Below, in pieces: positions 9,541 through 19,333 of a DNA stretch of 43,819 nucleotides (position 1 is its first letter; every line of letters starts with the position of its first letter). This stretch comes from Novacetimonas hansenii JCM 7643. Lineage in GTDB: Bacteria > Pseudomonadota > Alphaproteobacteria > Acetobacterales > Acetobacteraceae. A model generated the notes under the pieces. That model did not search any database and was not told where the DNA came from. It was given only the letters and a program-made list of their open reading frames with translations. The DNA is taken from positions 1-43,819 of the forward strand of contig NZ_BANE01000055.1 of NCBI RefSeq assembly GCF_000964405.1, given 5' to 3'. The translations under genes were made by a program, and so were the position numbers.

Positions 9541-11139
9541 ATGAGTCTTGCCAATCTGCATCCTGCCAGCCCAGTGGAACTGCTCTCGGTTGCATCGGAA
9601 ATGTTTCCTTTTGTGAAGACAGGAGGGCTGGGCGATATAGTCGGCACCCTTCCCCGCGCCTTATCGGGGCATGGCATCCGTACGCGCACGTTGCTGCCGG
9701 GATATCGTGCAGTACTCGCGGGGCGGGAACATGCGCGTTGCGTCGCACGGTTTGCGGACCTGTTGGGGCATAGGGCTGAGATATTGGAAAATAGCCTGTA
9801 TGGGAATGATATTTTCATACTCGATATCCCTGCCTTGTATGATCGTGGGGGGGATCCATATGTTGGCCCCGACGGAAATGACTGGCCTGACAATGACATC
9901 CGTTTTGCCGCGCTGTCGCGCGCGGCTGCGTATATCGCACAGGGAATGGTGGAGGGGTATCGCCCCGATCTGGTGCAGGCCCATGATTGGCAGGCGGGAT
10001 TGACGGCGGCCTATCTGCATTATGACCAGCACGCGGCACCGCCTGTCGTGCAGACGATTCATAACCTGTCGTTCCAGGGATGCTTTCCTGCTTCCACCCT
10101 CATGCGGCTGGGCCTGCCTGCGGATGCGCTGCGGATGGAGGGGGTGGAGTATTATGGGCAGGTCGGGTTCCTGAAGGCCGGGATTTACTTTGCCGACTGG
10201 ATTACGACCGTCTCCCCCACCTATGCACGCGAAATCCAGACGCCAGAAGGCGGGATGGGGTTGGACGGTCTGCTGCGGGCGCGGACGCAGACCCTGACGG
10301 GCATACTGAACGGGATTGATACCGATATCTGGAATCCTGAACATGATCCTGATGTGCATTTCCCCTATCGCCTGCGCGATATTGCAGGGCGGGAAGCGAA
10401 CAAGCGCGCATTTCAGGCGGAATTCGGCCTGCCACAGGACCCGGATGCATTCCTGTTGGGGAGTGTCAGTCGCCTGACGATGCAAAAAGGTGTCGATCTG
10501 CTGCCTGATGTGGTGGCGGATATCTTTCGTGATAATATCCAGCTCGTGGTGGTGGGAAGCGGCAACCTATCGATCCAGCGTGAACTTTCCATGCTGCAAC
10601 GCCGGTTTCCGCGTCGTTTTGCCTGTCATATCGGGTATAGCGAGGCGCTCGGCCATCGGATGCCTGCGTCGGTGGATGCATTACTCATGCCTTCACGCTT
10701 CGAACCGTGTGGCCTGACGCAGATGAGTGCATGCCATTACGGCGGCGTGCCGATTGCTGCGCGTGTGGGGGGGCTTGCGGATACCATTGTCGATGCCAAC
10801 GCGGCGGCCATCGCGGGGAATGCTGCGACAGGGTTCCTGTTTTCACCAGTGGACGCAGGAACGCTGCTTGGTGCTGTCCGGCGCGCGCATGTGACCTTCC
10901 GTGACAGGCAGGCCTGGTCCGCATTGCAGCGTAATGCCGTGGCCTATGACGTGTCATGGACACAAAAGGCCGCGCAATATGCAGATCTTTTTCGCACGGT
11001 CGTCGCCCGTGCCCGCTTGAAGGGGGACATCGGGGGGAATGTGGTCCCTCTTCATCACATGGATCACGTGGCCGCCGCCCGGCGCAGGATTGCGCGCCAG
11101 CCCCGCCTGCGTGCCCCCCTGCCGCGTTCCGGGCAATAA
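9541..11139 (+). CDS. glgA: Glycogen synthase (ADP-glucose type, GT5)
   Basis: It transfers glucose from ADP-glucose to the non-reducing end of an alpha-1,4-glucan. The start at 9541 is chosen because family members begin just before the SVASEMFPFVKTGGLGD segment, whose Lys26 binds the nucleotide sugar; the frame is open to 9427, so up to 38 more residues are possible. Further family signatures: PVVQTIHNLSFQG, GILNGIDTDIWNP, SRLTMQKGVDLLP, and the C-terminal PSRFEPCGLTQMSACHYG with its catalytic Glu. At about 532 aa it is longer than E. coli GlgA (477 aa) because of a basic, Arg-rich tail of about 40 residues. First gene of a six-gene overlapping operon; its TAA shares a base with the glgB ATG. 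Confidence 0.94.
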   Translation: MSLANLHPASPVELLSVASEMFPFVKTGGLGDIVGTLPRALSGHGIRTRTLLPGYRAVLAGREHARCVARFADLLGHRAEILENSLYGNDIFILDIPALYDRGGDPYVGPDGNDWPDNDIRFAALSRAAAYIAQGMVEGYRPDLVQAHDWQAGLTAAYLHYDQHAAPPVVQTIHNLSFQGCFPASTLMRLGLPADALRMEGVEYYGQVGFLKAGIYFADWITTVSPTYAREIQTPEGGMGLDGLLRARTQTLTGILNGIDTDIWNPEHDPDVHFPYRLRDIAGREANKRAFQAEFGLPQDPDAFLLGSVSRLTMQKGVDLLPDVVADIFRDNIQLVVVGSGNLSIQRELSMLQRRFPRRFACHIGYSEALGHRMPASVDALLMPSRFEPCGLTQMSACHYGGVPIAARVGGLADTIVDANAAAIAGNAATGFLFSPVDAGTLLGAVRRAHVTFRDRQAWSALQRNAVAYDVSWTQKAAQYADLFRTVVARARLKGDIGGNVVPLHHMDHVAAARRRIARQPRLRAPLPRSGQ

Positions 11140-13373
11140 TGGATGCGACAGACCGGGTGGAGCACGCAGCGGGGTTTGGGACATGCGGGGATGGTCGAGC
11201 AATGCCCAGATTAGATGACAAGATCCTTTATGCCCTGCCGGATGGAACGGACGCGCTGCTGGAGGGTACATGCGGGGCCCCATTTTCCATCCTGGGCCGC
11301 CATAATGCCGGTGGCGTTGATATCGTGCGTGTCTTTTGCCGCGATGCACGACGTGTACGCCTGCTGATTGGTCGTCCGCAGGGGGGATGGGGCGAACGTG
11401 CGATGCGCCGGATTGGGGATACGGGCCTGTATATCGGGCACATCCCCGCCGGTATTTCCTATCGCCTTAAGATCACATGGGCCGATGGGGTGGAGGAAAC
11501 GGAGGATCCCTATTCTTTTCCTCCGCTGCTTAATGAACGCGAACTTGAACTGTTCCGCAATGGCCATGCCGCCGGGTTGGAACGGATCATGGGGGCGCAT
11601 CCCCTTCAGGTCGATACGGTGGCCGGTGTGCGTTTTGCGGTATGGGCCCCCCATGCGCGGCGTGTTTCGGTCATTGGGGATTTCAATATATGGGACGGCG
11701 GACGCCACCCGATGCGGCTGCGTCATGAGGCGGGGATATGGGAAATTTTCATCCCCGGTATCGGGGCCGGTGAACGTTATAAATACGAAATCCTTGACCA
11801 GGAGGGGCGGATTGTCCCGCATAAGGCAGACCCGTTTGCACGGGATGCGGAAATACCGCCTGCGACCGCATCGGTCATTGCATCGTCAGCCCCTCCCATC
11901 TGGACGGATGCGACATGGATGTGCGACCGCGCACGCCTGCAGGCCGATGATGCCCCAATAACGATATACGAAGTGCATGCCGCGTCATGGCGTCGGCCAA
12001 AGGGGGACCCGGCGCTGACCATGTCGTGGGATGCACTTGCATCCGAACTTGTCCCCTATGTCCAGGCGGCCGGGTTTACGCATGTCGGTTTCCTGCCGGT
12101 CATGGAACTGCTTTCAGGTGGGGTGTGGGAATGCGCGCCGCTTGGCCTGTTCCGCCCTTCGGCCCGGCATGGCCCGCCAGAGGGGTTCTGCCGGCTTGTC
12201 GATGCCTGTCATCGTGCGGGGCTTGGTGTGATCATGGACTGGATACCCGACCGGTTGCCGCCGGACCTGCACGGCATTGCCTGTTTTGATGGCATGGCGC
12301 TGTATGAACATCCGCATTCCCACCCGCATGAGCGGTCCGTGCTGGAGGGCCCTCCCCTGTTTTACAACCTTCATCGTGCGGAGGTGCGCGGTTTCCTGAT
12401 TTCAAGCGCCCTGATGTGGCTGGAACATTGTCATGTCGATGGTCTGCGCGTGGATATGCGTGGCTGTGCGGGGGAACGTCATGACGAAATCATCAGTTTC
12501 CTGCGTGAACTGAACGAAGTCATTGCGCAGCGGGTGCCCGGTGCGCTGGTCATTGCATCCGGCGGGTCGACAGGTCCTGATGCCACGGTGCCGGTGTCAC
12601 GTGGTGGATGGGGTTTTTCGCTGCAATCGTGCACTGCCGTCCCATGCAGGGTGGGTGCCTATCTGGCGCAGGAAGCGCTGTGGCGGGGGGCGCGGCATTT
12701 GGACATCATTGCGGCGTCGGCGCAGGCGTTTTCCGGGAAATACATCCTGTGTTCTGCAGATGCGGGTAATGCGGGGGATGTGCCTTCGCTGTTTTCGCAG
12801 TTGCCGGGGGATGCGTGGCGCCGGCATGCGGCGTGGCGCATATATCTGTCTTTCCTGTGGGCATGGCCGGGCAGGAAGCTTGTGTTCATGGGACAGGAAT
12901 TCGCGCAGGAAATCCCTTGGAACCCGGATGGGCAACTGGCGTGGGATGCGGCCTGCCTGCCTTTTGCGGTGGGAACGCAGCGGATGGTGGCGGATATCAA
13001 TCACCTCTATCGTGCCTGTCCCGCCCTGCATCGTAGAGAGTGCGTCCCTGCCAGCTTTGCCTGGGTCATCGCCGATGACACGGCCAACAATGTCTTTGCA
13101 TGGATACGCGATGATGGGGAAAGCGCGCCTGTTCTGATTGTATGCAACATGACGCCATCGGTGCGCCACGACTATCATGTCGGTGTGCCCCATGGTGGAT
13201 ACTGGCATGAACTCTTCAATAGCGACGCACGCGAATATGGTGGATCGGGTGTCGGGAATGGCGGCGGCGTCCACAGCCATCCATATGTAATCCATGGATA
13301 TGCCGAGGCCTGTGTGCTGACGCTGCCGCCGCTTGGGGTGCTGTATCTCTGCATGGCGCGGGTGGCGTCATGA
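11139..13373 (+). CDS. glgB: GlgB-family branching enzyme with degenerate active site (probable pseudoenzyme)
   Basis: Length (744 aa) and layout are those of a GH13 1,4-alpha-glucan branching enzyme: an N1 module, a CBM48 (GVRFAVWAPHARRVSVIGDFN), then a barrel starting at IYEVHAASWRR and the late signature PGDAW...GQEFAQEIPWN. The nucleophile Asp439 in GLRVDM and Arg437 are kept. Other conserved active-site residues are not: E. coli Tyr300 is Cys332 (VWECAPLG), His340 is Arg372 (DWIPDRL), the AEEST acid/base Glu segment is ASGGST (473-478), and SHDEVVHG is ADAGNAGD, so His525-Asp526 become Asp541-Ala542. No frameshift explains this. The start ATG overlaps the glgA stop by one base. It probably binds glucan but cannot branch it; this is inferred from the residues and untested. 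Confidence 0.88.
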   Translation: MDATDRVEHAAGFGTCGDGRAMPRLDDKILYALPDGTDALLEGTCGAPFSILGRHNAGGVDIVRVFCRDARRVRLLIGRPQGGWGERAMRRIGDTGLYIGHIPAGISYRLKITWADGVEETEDPYSFPPLLNERELELFRNGHAAGLERIMGAHPLQVDTVAGVRFAVWAPHARRVSVIGDFNIWDGGRHPMRLRHEAGIWEIFIPGIGAGERYKYEILDQEGRIVPHKADPFARDAEIPPATASVIASSAPPIWTDATWMCDRARLQADDAPITIYEVHAASWRRPKGDPALTMSWDALASELVPYVQAAGFTHVGFLPVMELLSGGVWECAPLGLFRPSARHGPPEGFCRLVDACHRAGLGVIMDWIPDRLPPDLHGIACFDGMALYEHPHSHPHERSVLEGPPLFYNLHRAEVRGFLISSALMWLEHCHVDGLRVDMRGCAGERHDEIISFLRELNEVIAQRVPGALVIASGGSTGPDATVPVSRGGWGFSLQSCTAVPCRVGAYLAQEALWRGARHLDIIAASAQAFSGKYILCSADAGNAGDVPSLFSQLPGDAWRRHAAWRIYLSFLWAWPGRKLVFMGQEFAQEIPWNPDGQLAWDAACLPFAVGTQRMVADINHLYRACPALHRRECVPASFAWVIADDTANNVFAWIRDDGESAPVLIVCNMTPSVRHDYHVGVPHGGYWHELFNSDAREYGGSGVGNGGGVHSHPYVIHGYAEACVLTLPPLGVLYLCMARVAS

Positions 13374-15496
13374 CGACGCCCTGGCCAACCACCCTGCATG
13401 CGGGCAGGCCCTATCCGCTGGGGGCGACATGGGATGGGCTGGGGGTTAATTTCGCCGTATTTTCCGCACATGCGCAGCGTATCGACCTGTGTATCTTCGA
13501 TAAGGTGGGACGCAGGGAAGTGGCGCGGATGTGCCTGCCTGAATTCACCGATGAAGTCTGGCATGGCTACCTGCCTGACGCCCGCCCCGGCCTGCTCTAT
13601 GGGTTTCGTGCCTTTGGTCCTTATGACCCGATGCGCGGACACCGATTCAACCCGCACAAGCTGTTGCTTGATCCCTATGCGCGTGGTTTGCATGGTGCGT
13701 TGGTGTGGTCGGATGCGTTGTTCGGATATCGTATCGGCGCATCGCGTGGTGATCTGTCGTTCGATCGGCGCGATAGTGGACAGGCAATGCCCAAATGTGT
13801 CGTGGGTGGAGAGGCCTGCGCATGGGGTGATGACCACCTGCCGGACGTGCCGTGGGGACAGGCGGTCATTATGGAGGCCCATGTACGCGGTATGTCCATC
13901 CTGCGTGAGGACGTGCCGGTGGCCGAACGTGGCACGTTTCGTGCCCTGTCACATCCGCGCACCCTTGAATATCTGACAAAACTTGGTGTGACCTCGCTTG
14001 AGCTCATGCCGGTGCAGGCATTCGCGCGCGACCGGTTCCTGTTGGAACGGGGTCTTACGAATTACTGGGGGTACAGTACGCTGGGATTTTTCGCCCCGCA
14101 TGCGGCGTACCTGTCCGACGGGTCGCTGCATGAAATGCGGGGCGCCATCCGTCGCCTGCATGCCGCCGGGATCGAGGTTATCCTTGATGTGGTGTACAAT
14201 CATACCTGCGAGGGAAACGAACTTGGTCCGACGCTGTCATGGCGTGGGCTGGACAACGCGACTTATTATAGGCTCGTTCCCTCTGATGAACGGCATTTCA
14301 TCAATGACACCGGATGTGGGAATACACTGAACCTGTCGCATCCGCGCGTCTTGCAGATGGTCATGGATTCCCTGCGCTACTGGGCGACGGAGTTCCATGT
14401 CGACGGGTTTCGCTTTGACCTTGGTACGACGCTGGCGCGTGAATCCTATGGCTTTGATCCCTGGGCGGGCTTTTTCGATGCCCTGCGACAGGACCCGGTG
14501 CTTTCACGGCTCAAGCTGATTATGGAACCGTGGGACCCGGGGCCGGGTGGGTACCAGCTTGGCAATTTCCCGCCCGGTTTTTCGGAATGGAATAACCGTT
14601 TTCGCGACACGACACGGCGCTTTTGGCGCGGTGATGCATTGCAACGTGGGGACATGGCCGTGCGTCTGTCGGGATCTGGGGACCTGTTCGACCGTCGTGG
14701 CCGACGCCCCTACGCTTCCATCAATTTCATCACTGCGCATGACGGTTTCACCCTGATGGACCAGGTCAGCTATTGCGCACGGCATAATGAGGCGAACGGC
14801 GAAAATGGGCAAGACGGCCATGCTGATAACCTGAGTGCGAATTGGGGGATGGAGGGGCCGACCACCGATCCCGCCATCACGCATGTCCGTACCCTGGTGC
14901 GCCGTGGCATGCTGGCGACGCTGCTGCTGGCGCAGGGGACGCCGATGCTGCTGGCGGGTGATGAAATCGGGCAGACGCAGCAGGGTAATAACAATGCCTA
15001 TTGTCAGGATAACGCGACAAGCTGGCTGGACTGGTCCCTTCTGGACCATCCGCAGGGGCATGAGATGCGCGCCTATGTCGCAAGGCTGACGGCCCTGCGT
15101 CGCGCGCATCCATCGGTGCGGGGGGATACGTTCTGGCATGCCCGGCACTGCCCTTCCCCCGATATCACGGATATTTCGTGGCATGCCGCTGATGGGACGG
15201 CGATGACACCGGAAAAGTGGAACGACCCCAACGACCGTATTCTGGGCCTGCGTCGCGCATGTCGCTGTCCGGGGGATGCGACGGATATTACGTTCCTTGT
15301 GCTCAATCCCGGGTTGCAGGAAGCCATCTGTACATTGCCCGAACCCGAAGGTGACTGGCTGTTGCTGCTTGACAGCGCCGATCCGTTTGGGCCGGGCATG
15401 GGAATGGCCGTTTCCCGAACCTTCAGGGTCGCGGCATCTTCGGTCCAGTTCATGTCCTTTACGCCGCGTAGCGTTGCGAAAGAGAGGCTATCATGA
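13370..15496 (+). CDS. glgX: Glycogen/maltodextrin debranching enzyme (GH13 isoamylase type)
   Basis: It hydrolyses alpha-1,6 branches of glycogen or limit dextrin, releasing short linear maltodextrins. It has 708 aa. The N-terminal CBM48 part begins PYPLGATWDGLGVNFAVFSAHA. Catalytic segments are intact: VILDVVYNHTCEGNELGP (region I), VDGFRFDLGTTLAR (nucleophile Asp), LIMEPWDPGPGGYQLGNFPP (acid/base Glu) and FITAHDGFTLMDQVSY (stabilising Asp). It overlaps glgB by four bases (ATGA). In glg/tre operons, GlgX-type enzymes supply the linear maltooligosaccharides used by TreY. Unlike its glgB neighbour, nothing in it looks degenerate. Confidence 0.95.
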   Translation: MTTPWPTTLHAGRPYPLGATWDGLGVNFAVFSAHAQRIDLCIFDKVGRREVARMCLPEFTDEVWHGYLPDARPGLLYGFRAFGPYDPMRGHRFNPHKLLLDPYARGLHGALVWSDALFGYRIGASRGDLSFDRRDSGQAMPKCVVGGEACAWGDDHLPDVPWGQAVIMEAHVRGMSILREDVPVAERGTFRALSHPRTLEYLTKLGVTSLELMPVQAFARDRFLLERGLTNYWGYSTLGFFAPHAAYLSDGSLHEMRGAIRRLHAAGIEVILDVVYNHTCEGNELGPTLSWRGLDNATYYRLVPSDERHFINDTGCGNTLNLSHPRVLQMVMDSLRYWATEFHVDGFRFDLGTTLARESYGFDPWAGFFDALRQDPVLSRLKLIMEPWDPGPGGYQLGNFPPGFSEWNNRFRDTTRRFWRGDALQRGDMAVRLSGSGDLFDRRGRRPYASINFITAHDGFTLMDQVSYCARHNEANGENGQDGHADNLSANWGMEGPTTDPAITHVRTLVRRGMLATLLLAQGTPMLLAGDEIGQTQQGNNNAYCQDNATSWLDWSLLDHPQGHEMRAYVARLTALRRAHPSVRGDTFWHARHCPSPDITDISWHAADGTAMTPEKWNDPNDRILGLRRACRCPGDATDITFLVLNPGLQEAICTLPEPEGDWLLLLDSADPFGPGMGMAVSRTFRVAASSVQFMSFTPRSVAKERLS

Positions 15497-17277
15497 GCGA
15501 ACGCCATGCCTATCGTTGCACGATGGGGGCTACGTTGCTGGACCCGTCACGGACACTGTTCCGCCTGTGGGCGCCCACCTGTACCGAGGTTTCCCTCCTG
15601 CTGGAGGGGTATCCCGATCTGCCGATGCATGTGGCGGCGGGGGGGTATTTCGAATGTATCGCCCCGGTGGAGGCCGGGGCGCGGTACCGTTATCGTGTTG
15701 GTCCTGATCTGATTGTGCCCGATCCCGCATCGCGGGCGCAACCCGACGATGTGCATGGACCCAGTATGGTGGTCGATCCGCGCGCCTTTGAATGGCGCAG
15801 TACACAATGGAATGGGCGCAACTGGGAACAGGCTGTCATATACGAAGTTCATGTCGGTATTGCAGGTGGGTTTCGTGCCTTGTGCGATGATCTGCCACGG
15901 ATTGCGGCGCTGGGCATTACGGCCATCGAACTTATGCCATTGTCGGAGTTTCCGGGCGGCCGGAATTGGGGATATGACGGGGTATTGCCCTATGCGCCGG
16001 AGTCCTCCTATGGGACTGTGGATGACCTGAAGATGCTGGTTGATACCGCGCATCGCATCGGGCTGATGGTTTTTCTGGATGTTGTTTATAACCATTTTGG
16101 CCCCGACGGGAATTACCTTGCCCAATATGCCGCGCCGATGTTCCGTGCCGGATCGCATACCGCATGGGGGGCCGCGATTGATTTTCGCATACCGCAGGTG
16201 CGGACATATTTCTTGGATAATGCATTATACTGGCTGATGGAATATCGTTTCGACGGGCTGCGTCTGGATGCGGTGGATGCGATCCCGGAACGGGACTGGC
16301 TTGTCGAATTGCTGGTGCATGTGCGCGCATGTGTCGAGCCGGGGCGGCGGGTGCATCTGATGCTCGAAAACCGAAATAATGATGCCGATCTGTTGCGGCG
16401 TGGCTTTGATGCGCAGTGGAATGATGACGGCCACAATGTTCTTCATGTCCTGCTGACTGGGGAACATGAAGGGTATTACGGGAATTTTCAGGCCGGAACG
16501 GCATGTGAACTGGCCATGGTGTTGCGCGACGGGTTTGTATTCCATGGACAGGTCGAACCCGTAACTGGCCAGCCACGAGGCAGCCCGAGTGGCGACCTGC
16601 CAGCCACAAGTTTCATTTTATTCCTGCAAAATCATGACCAGATCGGGAATCGTGCCTTTGGGGAGCGGCTGGACCGCCTGGCAGACCCCCGTGCCCTGCT
16701 GGCAGCGTATGCGCTGCTGCTTCTGTCGCCACAGATCCCGATGCTGTTCATGGGGGAAGAATGGGGCAGCACCCGTCCCTTTCTGTTTTTTACCAGCCAT
16801 AACGCAGCACTTGGCCGGATTGTGCGTGACGGGCGGCGCGCGGAACTGGCGGCATTTTCGCATTTTTCCGATCCCGCCGTGCGCGAAACCATTCCCGATC
16901 CCAACGATCCTGCAACGTTCGAGGCCAGTTGCCTGCCAAAATCCGACCGTCAATCGGCGCGCGCGCAGGACCGGATCAACCTGATCACACATCTGCTTGC
17001 ACTACGGGCGAAGTGGATCGTTCCACGCCTGCGGGATGCGCATGCGCTTGATGCCCGGGCGATCGGGCAGGCCGCGGTCATTGCGCGATGGCGCATGAAC
17101 GACGGCGCGGTCCTGACAATCATGCTCAATCTTGGTCCCCACGCGCAGGCCGACATGCCGCCCTGCGCCGACAGGCTGGTCTATGCCCATCCCCCTCCCG
17201 ATAGGGGGAAAGGCACACCCGTGGTGCTGTCGGGCTATGGTGTCATGGTCTTCATGACGGGGGACGGCCATGGATGA
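15493..17277 (+). CDS. treZ: Malto-oligosyltrehalose trehalohydrolase
   Basis: This GH13 enzyme cuts the alpha-1,4 bond next to the trehalosyl end of maltooligosyltrehalose, releasing free trehalose (EC 3.2.1.141). Its 594 aa are typical. It has an N-terminal CBM48-like domain (STLFRLWAPTCTEVSLLLEG), then the barrel with VIYEVHVGI, GLMVFLDVVYNHFGPDGNYL, YRFDGLRLDAVDAI (nucleophile Asp), VHLMLENRNNDADLL (acid Glu) and the family-typical FLQNHDQIGNRAFGERL. It overlaps glgX by four bases (ATGA). It is separated from its partner treY by malQ. Confidence 0.95.
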   Translation: MSERHAYRCTMGATLLDPSRTLFRLWAPTCTEVSLLLEGYPDLPMHVAAGGYFECIAPVEAGARYRYRVGPDLIVPDPASRAQPDDVHGPSMVVDPRAFEWRSTQWNGRNWEQAVIYEVHVGIAGGFRALCDDLPRIAALGITAIELMPLSEFPGGRNWGYDGVLPYAPESSYGTVDDLKMLVDTAHRIGLMVFLDVVYNHFGPDGNYLAQYAAPMFRAGSHTAWGAAIDFRIPQVRTYFLDNALYWLMEYRFDGLRLDAVDAIPERDWLVELLVHVRACVEPGRRVHLMLENRNNDADLLRRGFDAQWNDDGHNVLHVLLTGEHEGYYGNFQAGTACELAMVLRDGFVFHGQVEPVTGQPRGSPSGDLPATSFILFLQNHDQIGNRAFGERLDRLADPRALLAAYALLLLSPQIPMLFMGEEWGSTRPFLFFTSHNAALGRIVRDGRRAELAAFSHFSDPAVRETIPDPNDPATFEASCLPKSDRQSARAQDRINLITHLLALRAKWIVPRLRDAHALDARAIGQAAVIARWRMNDGAVLTIMLNLGPHAQADMPPCADRLVYAHPPPDRGKGTPVVLSGYGVMVFMTGDGHG

Positions 17278-19333
17278 GCGTACGCTCTGCGGGCGTGCCC
17301 GTGCCCTTGGGCTGAGCCGTCGTTGGCGTGATGCGTCGGGGCGGATGCATCACGTGGGTGATGACAGCCTGCGTCACCTCCTGCGTGTCCTGCAAAAGGA
17401 GGAAGCCGCCCTGTGTGACGCCCCGCTTCTTCCGTCCCTGGTGGTAACGGAGGTCGATCGTCCCACCCCCTTGCCCCTGGGGGTGCTCCGTGGCACGGGC
17501 AGCTTCCGGCTGGAGCTGGAAAATGGTGGCAGTGTCGAAGGTTTTCTCCATCCGCGTGATGAAAAGAGCTGCACATTGCCTGCCGTGACATTGCCCGGCT
17601 ACCATCGGCTGTATCTGCGTGATGCCATGACGACACTGGCCGTGGCGCCCGCGCGCTGTTGCAGTGTGGCGATGCGGGCGGGACGCCCCGATCCGCGCCT
17701 GTGGGGGGTGGCGGCGCAGATCTATGGCCTGCGTATGCCGCGTGACGGTGGGATTGGTAATTTCGGCGCGGTGGAATCACTTGCACAGCAGGCGGCGGCA
17801 CAGGGGGCGGATGCACTGGCGCTAAGTCCGGTCCATGCGATGTTTGCCGCCACATCGGGACAATACAGCCCCTATTCCCCCTCCAGCCGCCTGTTCCTTA
17901 ATGTCCTTCTGGCGGACCCGCAATGTATCTTTTGTGCCCATGACATCACCATGGCAATGCATGCGCAAAAGGATACGGTCGATCAGCTGTCGCATCTGCA
18001 GGACGCGGTACTGATTGACTGGCCACTGGCAGCACAGGCCCGGCTTCGCCTGTTCCGTTGGCTGTATGATCGTATGATTGCACCGGCCCCCCCTGCCGCC
18101 ATGACCGAATTTATAACAGCAGGGGGAGAGACCCTGCGACACCATGCCATATTCGAAGCATTACATGCGCAGGAAACCCGCAAGGGGCCGCATGGGGGCA
18201 ACTGGCGCATGTGGCCACCCGCCCTGCGTTGTCCCGACAGCGAAGAGGTACGTAACTTCGCACGGCTTCATGCCGCGGATGTAGCATTCCATGGATTTTT
18301 ACAGTGGATGGCGGCCACCAGCCTGCGCCGCGCGTGCGAAGGTGCGCGTGGCGCAGGTATGAAGATCGGCCTCATCATGGACATGGCCGTCGGCGTCGAT
18401 CCGGGTGGCAGCCAGTGCTGGGCGCAGCATGAGCAGTTCCTGACGGGCCTGTCGATCGGTGCCCCCCCCGATATGCTCAGCCCCTCCGGGCAGAACTGGG
18501 GCCTGACCAGCTTTTCACCCATAGGCCTGCGGCATCATGGTTATGATGCGTTTATCCAGACATTGCGTGCGGGATTTTCCCATGGCGGGGGGCTGCGGAT
18601 CGACCATGTCATGGGCTTGCAGCGGCTGTGGATCATTCCCGAAGGAGGAAGCCCGATGGACGGGGCCTATCTCGCCTTTCCGGGGGGGGATCTTATGCGC
18701 CTGATCGCGCTGGAATCCATGCGGCATGATGCCGTGGTGGTGGGCGAGGACCTCGGCACGGTCGCCCCTTCCTTTCGCCGTGACGCGCGGCGGCATGCCC
18801 TCATGGGGATGAGCGTGTTGTGGTTCCAGCGCGATGTGGATGGCGCATTCATTCCCCCATGTGAATGGACGGCGGGTTCAGTTGCCATGACCTCCACCCA
18901 TGACCTGCCCACTGTGGCTGGGTGGTGGCTGGGAACCGACCTTGACTGGCGTGAGCGCCTGCAGCAGGCCGCTCCACGCCAGCGTCAACGTACCACGATA
19001 CGGACACAGCGCCAGACGGACCGAAAGGCCCTGTGGTCCGCCCTGATCGCGGCACGGGGGATGGGACATTTCCCGTTACCACCCGTGACGCCTGAAGGGG
19101 CATCGCTGGTGGTGGATGCAGCCGCTCATTTTATCGGGACATCGGCAGCGGAACTGGCGATCCTGCCGCTGGAGGATGCGTTGGGCCTGGTGGAGCAGCC
19201 CAACCTGCCCGGCACGGTCGATGGCCACCCCAACTGGCGCCGCCGGTATCCCCCTTCCACACATCCTCTTCTGTCACGTCCGGACGTTTCCCACCGGCTG
19301 GCCCTGTTGCGCAAGGGACGCGATGTCATATGA
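17270..19333 (+). CDS. malQ: 4-alpha-glucanotransferase (amylomaltase, GH77)
   Basis: It transfers maltodextrin segments between glucans, lengthening short oligosaccharides that TreY cannot use and releasing glucose. It has 687 aa, close to E. coli MalQ, with the N-terminal extension of the long MalQ type. Sites in order: GGIGNFGAVESL, SPVHAMFAATSGQYSPYSPSSR, LIMDMAVGVDPGGS, LRIDHVMGLQRLW (nucleophile Asp), VVVGEDLGTVAP (acid/base Glu), and MTSTHDLPTVAGWW (third Asp). It overlaps treZ by eight bases and treY by four. Within this operon it should recycle stubs left by TreY/TreZ cycles. Confidence 0.95.
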   Translation: MDERTLCGRARALGLSRRWRDASGRMHHVGDDSLRHLLRVLQKEEAALCDAPLLPSLVVTEVDRPTPLPLGVLRGTGSFRLELENGGSVEGFLHPRDEKSCTLPAVTLPGYHRLYLRDAMTTLAVAPARCCSVAMRAGRPDPRLWGVAAQIYGLRMPRDGGIGNFGAVESLAQQAAAQGADALALSPVHAMFAATSGQYSPYSPSSRLFLNVLLADPQCIFCAHDITMAMHAQKDTVDQLSHLQDAVLIDWPLAAQARLRLFRWLYDRMIAPAPPAAMTEFITAGGETLRHHAIFEALHAQETRKGPHGGNWRMWPPALRCPDSEEVRNFARLHAADVAFHGFLQWMAATSLRRACEGARGAGMKIGLIMDMAVGVDPGGSQCWAQHEQFLTGLSIGAPPDMLSPSGQNWGLTSFSPIGLRHHGYDAFIQTLRAGFSHGGGLRIDHVMGLQRLWIIPEGGSPMDGAYLAFPGGDLMRLIALESMRHDAVVVGEDLGTVAPSFRRDARRHALMGMSVLWFQRDVDGAFIPPCEWTAGSVAMTSTHDLPTVAGWWLGTDLDWRERLQQAAPRQRQRTTIRTQRQTDRKALWSALIAARGMGHFPLPPVTPEGASLVVDAAAHFIGTSAAELAILPLEDALGLVEQPNLPGTVDGHPNWRRRYPPSTHPLLSRPDVSHRLALLRKGRDVI

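Noticed and set aside
12523-13137. Frameshift in glgB as the cause of the missing catalytic motifs
   Set aside because: Other frames across 12540-12780 do not encode AEEST or SHDEVVHG. The used frame aligns without gaps on both sides of region IV, so substitutions rather than a frameshift explain the loss.
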